DNA from: an uncultured Bacteriovorax sp.
Lineage (GTDB): Bacteria; Bdellovibrionota; Bacteriovoracia; Bacteriovoracales; Bacteriovoracaceae
Assembly: GCA_946481315.1 (NCBI GenBank)
Contig: CAMLMH010000007.1
Span: 1-64,000, forward strand
Reading direction: 5' to 3'
Length of the DNA: 64,000 nt
In this document: in pieces, positions 62,508 to 64,000 of the stretch
How positions within the stretch are numbered: position 1 is the first letter of the stretch
Layout of the letters: each line of letters opens with the position of its first letter
Made by a program: the position numbers and the translations under genes
Notes under the pieces: generated by a model
What the model saw: only the letters and a program-made list of their open reading frames with translations
What the model was told of the DNA's origin: nothing
The model's database searches: none

Positions 62508-63340
62508 GTACAATTCTTAAGGCCGATAAAATCTCTTTTTCTTTCACTGCAAACCAGATTATTTTGCAAGATATTTCTTTTTCATTAAACAGGGGCGAGA
62601 GCCTGGGGGTTCTTGGACCTAATGGCGGGGGAAAATCGACCTTGATGAAAATTATCGCTGGACTGCTAAAACCAGATTCAGGACATCTCTATTTCGATGA
62701 AAAGGAAATCAGTTCTTATCCGTCCTATCCCTACCATTTATTTTCCTATGTACCGCAAAACAGTGAACTCAATACAACTTTGCCGGTGAAAGTAGATGAA
62801 TATATGGAATTTACATTTTCATTACACCGTAAGAATAAGGAATTGAATCTGCCTGCAGATACAATCGACAGATTACTTGACCTGGTAGGAATTGCTCACA
62901 AGAAAAAATCCTTACTTTCAGAACTCTCCGGCGGAGAAAAACAGCGCGTCCTTATCGCCCGGGCACTGATTAACAGACCCAAAATACTTTTGCTGGACGA
63001 ACCGACCAAGGGGCTCGACAGTAATGGTCAGGATCAGTTGTTAGGTTTGCTGGAAAAAATAAAAGCGCAGGATCAGACTGCGATCGTCATTGTCGACCAC
63101 AACATTAATCAGATCATTAAAAATTGTAACAAAATCCTCTGTCTGAATCGAAATCAGCACTGGCATGATCACCGCGATTTTTTAACCAAGAATATTCTGG
63201 AAAATGTTTATCACTGTGAGTTTGAACATCTGCTCATTCATGAACATGAAGGTACGCATGCGCATAACCATGAATTTTGCCAGCATGATCATGATCCCAA
63301 AACTAAAGCACCTACTCATCCATTTCTGAGGAGAAGATAA
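62504..63340 (+). CDS. Metal ABC transporter ATPase (ZnuC-like) with His-rich tail
   Basis: The 278-aa protein has Walker A 'GPNGGGKST', signature 'LSGGEKQRVLIARAL', Walker B 'ILLLDEPTKGLD' and the H-loop His in 'VDHN'. It powers metal uptake. The C-terminal ~35 residues are unusually rich in His, Cys and Glu ('HEHEGTHAHNHEFCQHDHD'), a likely zinc-binding tail on the cytoplasmic side. It starts by a 4-nt overlap with the substrate-binding protein gene and ends where the permease begins. Confidence 0.93.
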   Translation: MSTILKADKISFSFTANQIILQDISFSLNRGESLGVLGPNGGGKSTLMKIIAGLLKPDSGHLYFDEKEISSYPSYPYHLFSYVPQNSELNTTLPVKVDEYMEFTFSLHRKNKELNLPADTIDRLLDLVGIAHKKKSLLSELSGGEKQRVLIARALINRPKILLLDEPTKGLDSNGQDQLLGLLEKIKAQDQTAIVIVDHNINQIIKNCNKILCLNRNQHWHDHRDFLTKNILENVYHCEFEHLLIHEHEGTHAHNHEFCQHDHDPKTKAPTHPFLRRR

Positions 63341-64000
63341 ATGAGCATCATTCAATCTATCCAGGAATTTGGTCAGTACGATTTTTTGCTCTATGCTTTG
63401 TTGGGAACTATTTTTCTCTCACTGACCTGCGGATTGATTTCGCCGCTGATTATTGCCCGCAGAAACGCTTTTATGGGAGCGGCCATTTCTCATTCCACTC
63501 TTCTGGGACTTGCCATTTCACTCAGCCTTTTTTCTGTCAGCGAATCATTACCCGTTTTTTTGTCGACACTGACAATCACATTAGTCCTCACCTTGTTTCT
63601 GGCCCGGTCAACGCTCAGGCATAAGATGCCAAACGATACGCTGATTGGTATTTTTTATACCAGTACAATGGCCATGGGGATCATCATTCATTCTCTCTTT
63701 GCTAAAGACAAAGGAGATTTGCTTAGTTTTTTGTTCGGGAATATTTTACTTTTAACCAAGGAAGACCTTTGTCTGTCTCTGGTATTATTGATTCTCACTG
63801 CTTTACTGATTCTTATTCCTTTAAAGCGCTGGCTGTTTCTTACTTTTGATGAAGAGAGTGCTGTGACCAGCGGAATTAAAGTATCCCTTTATCATTACAC
63901 TTTTTTTATTCTTCTGGCCTTCTTAATTGTGAGCAGTATTAAACTGGCGGGTACCATTCTGGTGGAAACACTTCTTCTAGTTCCTGGCTTTTTTGCTCTG
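63341..64000 (+). CDS. Metal ABC transporter permease (ZnuB-like), cut by the window edge
   Basis: The start ATG at 63341 directly follows the ATPase stop after a GAGGAGAAG site. The 220 codons present encode five or six membrane spans with the family's N-terminal pair ('GLISPLIIARRNAFMGAAISHS', where 'G-A-A-I-S-H-S' is the ZnuB/MntB signature) and 'IKLAGTILVETLLLVPGFFAL' at the edge. It forms the channel through the inner membrane. The C-terminus is outside the window. Confidence 0.92.
   Translation, partial: MSIIQSIQEFGQYDFLLYALLGTIFLSLTCGLISPLIIARRNAFMGAAISHSTLLGLAISLSLFSVSESLPVFLSTLTITLVLTLFLARSTLRHKMPNDTLIGIFYTSTMAMGIIIHSLFAKDKGDLLSFLFGNILLLTKEDLCLSLVLLILTALLILIPLKRWLFLTFDEESAVTSGIKVSLYHYTFFILLAFLIVSSIKLAGTILVETLLLVPGFFAL

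Overview
The window reads as an AT-leaning, densely coded chromosomal segment of a Gram-negative, flagellated, secretion-rich bacterium. I place it by inference in the Bdellovibrionota, most likely the Bacteriovorax/Peredibacter side. Supporting signs are an EF-G of the spirochaete/delta-type, mitochondria-like class, System II (ResB/CcsA) cytochrome c maturation, a MotAB stator, many secreted proteins with no recognisable family, tandem secreted S1 proteases, and a histone-H1-like Lys/Ala repeat protein. No rRNA, tRNA, CRISPR array, IS element or prophage was found, and gene order looks like ordinary chromosome with lineage-specific islands.

Layout. 0-5.6 kb: end of the histone-like gene, a GNAT-like protein, a small cytochrome c, an unknown protein, a thiamine-pyrophosphokinase-like enzyme, a penicillin-acylase-family hydrolase and a DUF1624 membrane protein. 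5.7-8.9 kb: resB-ccsA. 8.9-14.5 kb: a run of minus-strand genes, mostly secreted (two paralogous trypsin-like proteases, two unknown exported proteins), plus an aldo/keto reductase and a winged-helix protein. 14.7-18.4 kb: a lysR/tRNA-nucleotidyltransferase-like/GNAT operon and a coupled pair of small secreted proteins. 18.6-20.5 kb: a B12-binding radical SAM enzyme of the RiPP-maturase type. 20.6-22.7 kb: EF-G. 23-26.5 kb: motAB and neighbours, with a strong sigma-28 promoter candidate. 26.5-29.8 kb: murJ, marC, a 49-aa small protein with an occluded ribosome site, and a BI-1 family gene. 30-33.4 kb: a chemotaxis receptor, then rrf2 and a cysteine desulfurase. 33.7-39.8 kb: a minus-strand operon made of a PilZ-GAF-AAA-Fis regulator, cdaA, cdaR, glmM, pdxJ and tsaE. 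40-43.4 kb: M14 peptidase, ATP-grasp ligase and phospholipase D. 43.5-47.4 kb: bfd, bfr, a metallo-beta-lactamase-fold hydrolase and a ferrochelatase-MFS fusion. 47.5-54.2 kb: queF, tatA, a MurQ/GKRP-like SIS protein, a response regulator, khpA, rpsP, ffh, a HAD phosphatase and dus. 54.3-61.6 kb: two large exported cysteine-rich proteins, including a 1,720-aa lipoprotein. 61.6-64 kb: a zinc/manganese ABC transporter cut by the window edge.

Genes that act together. ResB and CcsA would attach heme to the periplasmic cytochrome c, and ferrochelatase makes that heme; it lies beside bacterioferritin and its ferredoxin, giving an iron/heme block. CdaA and CdaR make and tune c-di-AMP and sit with GlmM (UDP-GlcNAc precursor), a common cell-wall arrangement. 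Here they are preceded by a regulator with a possible c-di-GMP (PilZ) domain and a degenerate sigma-54-type ATPase. The items most worth a second look are the ferrochelatase-transporter fusion, the orphan RiPP-type radical SAM enzyme, the degenerate regulator upstream of cdaA, and the giant lipoprotein locus.
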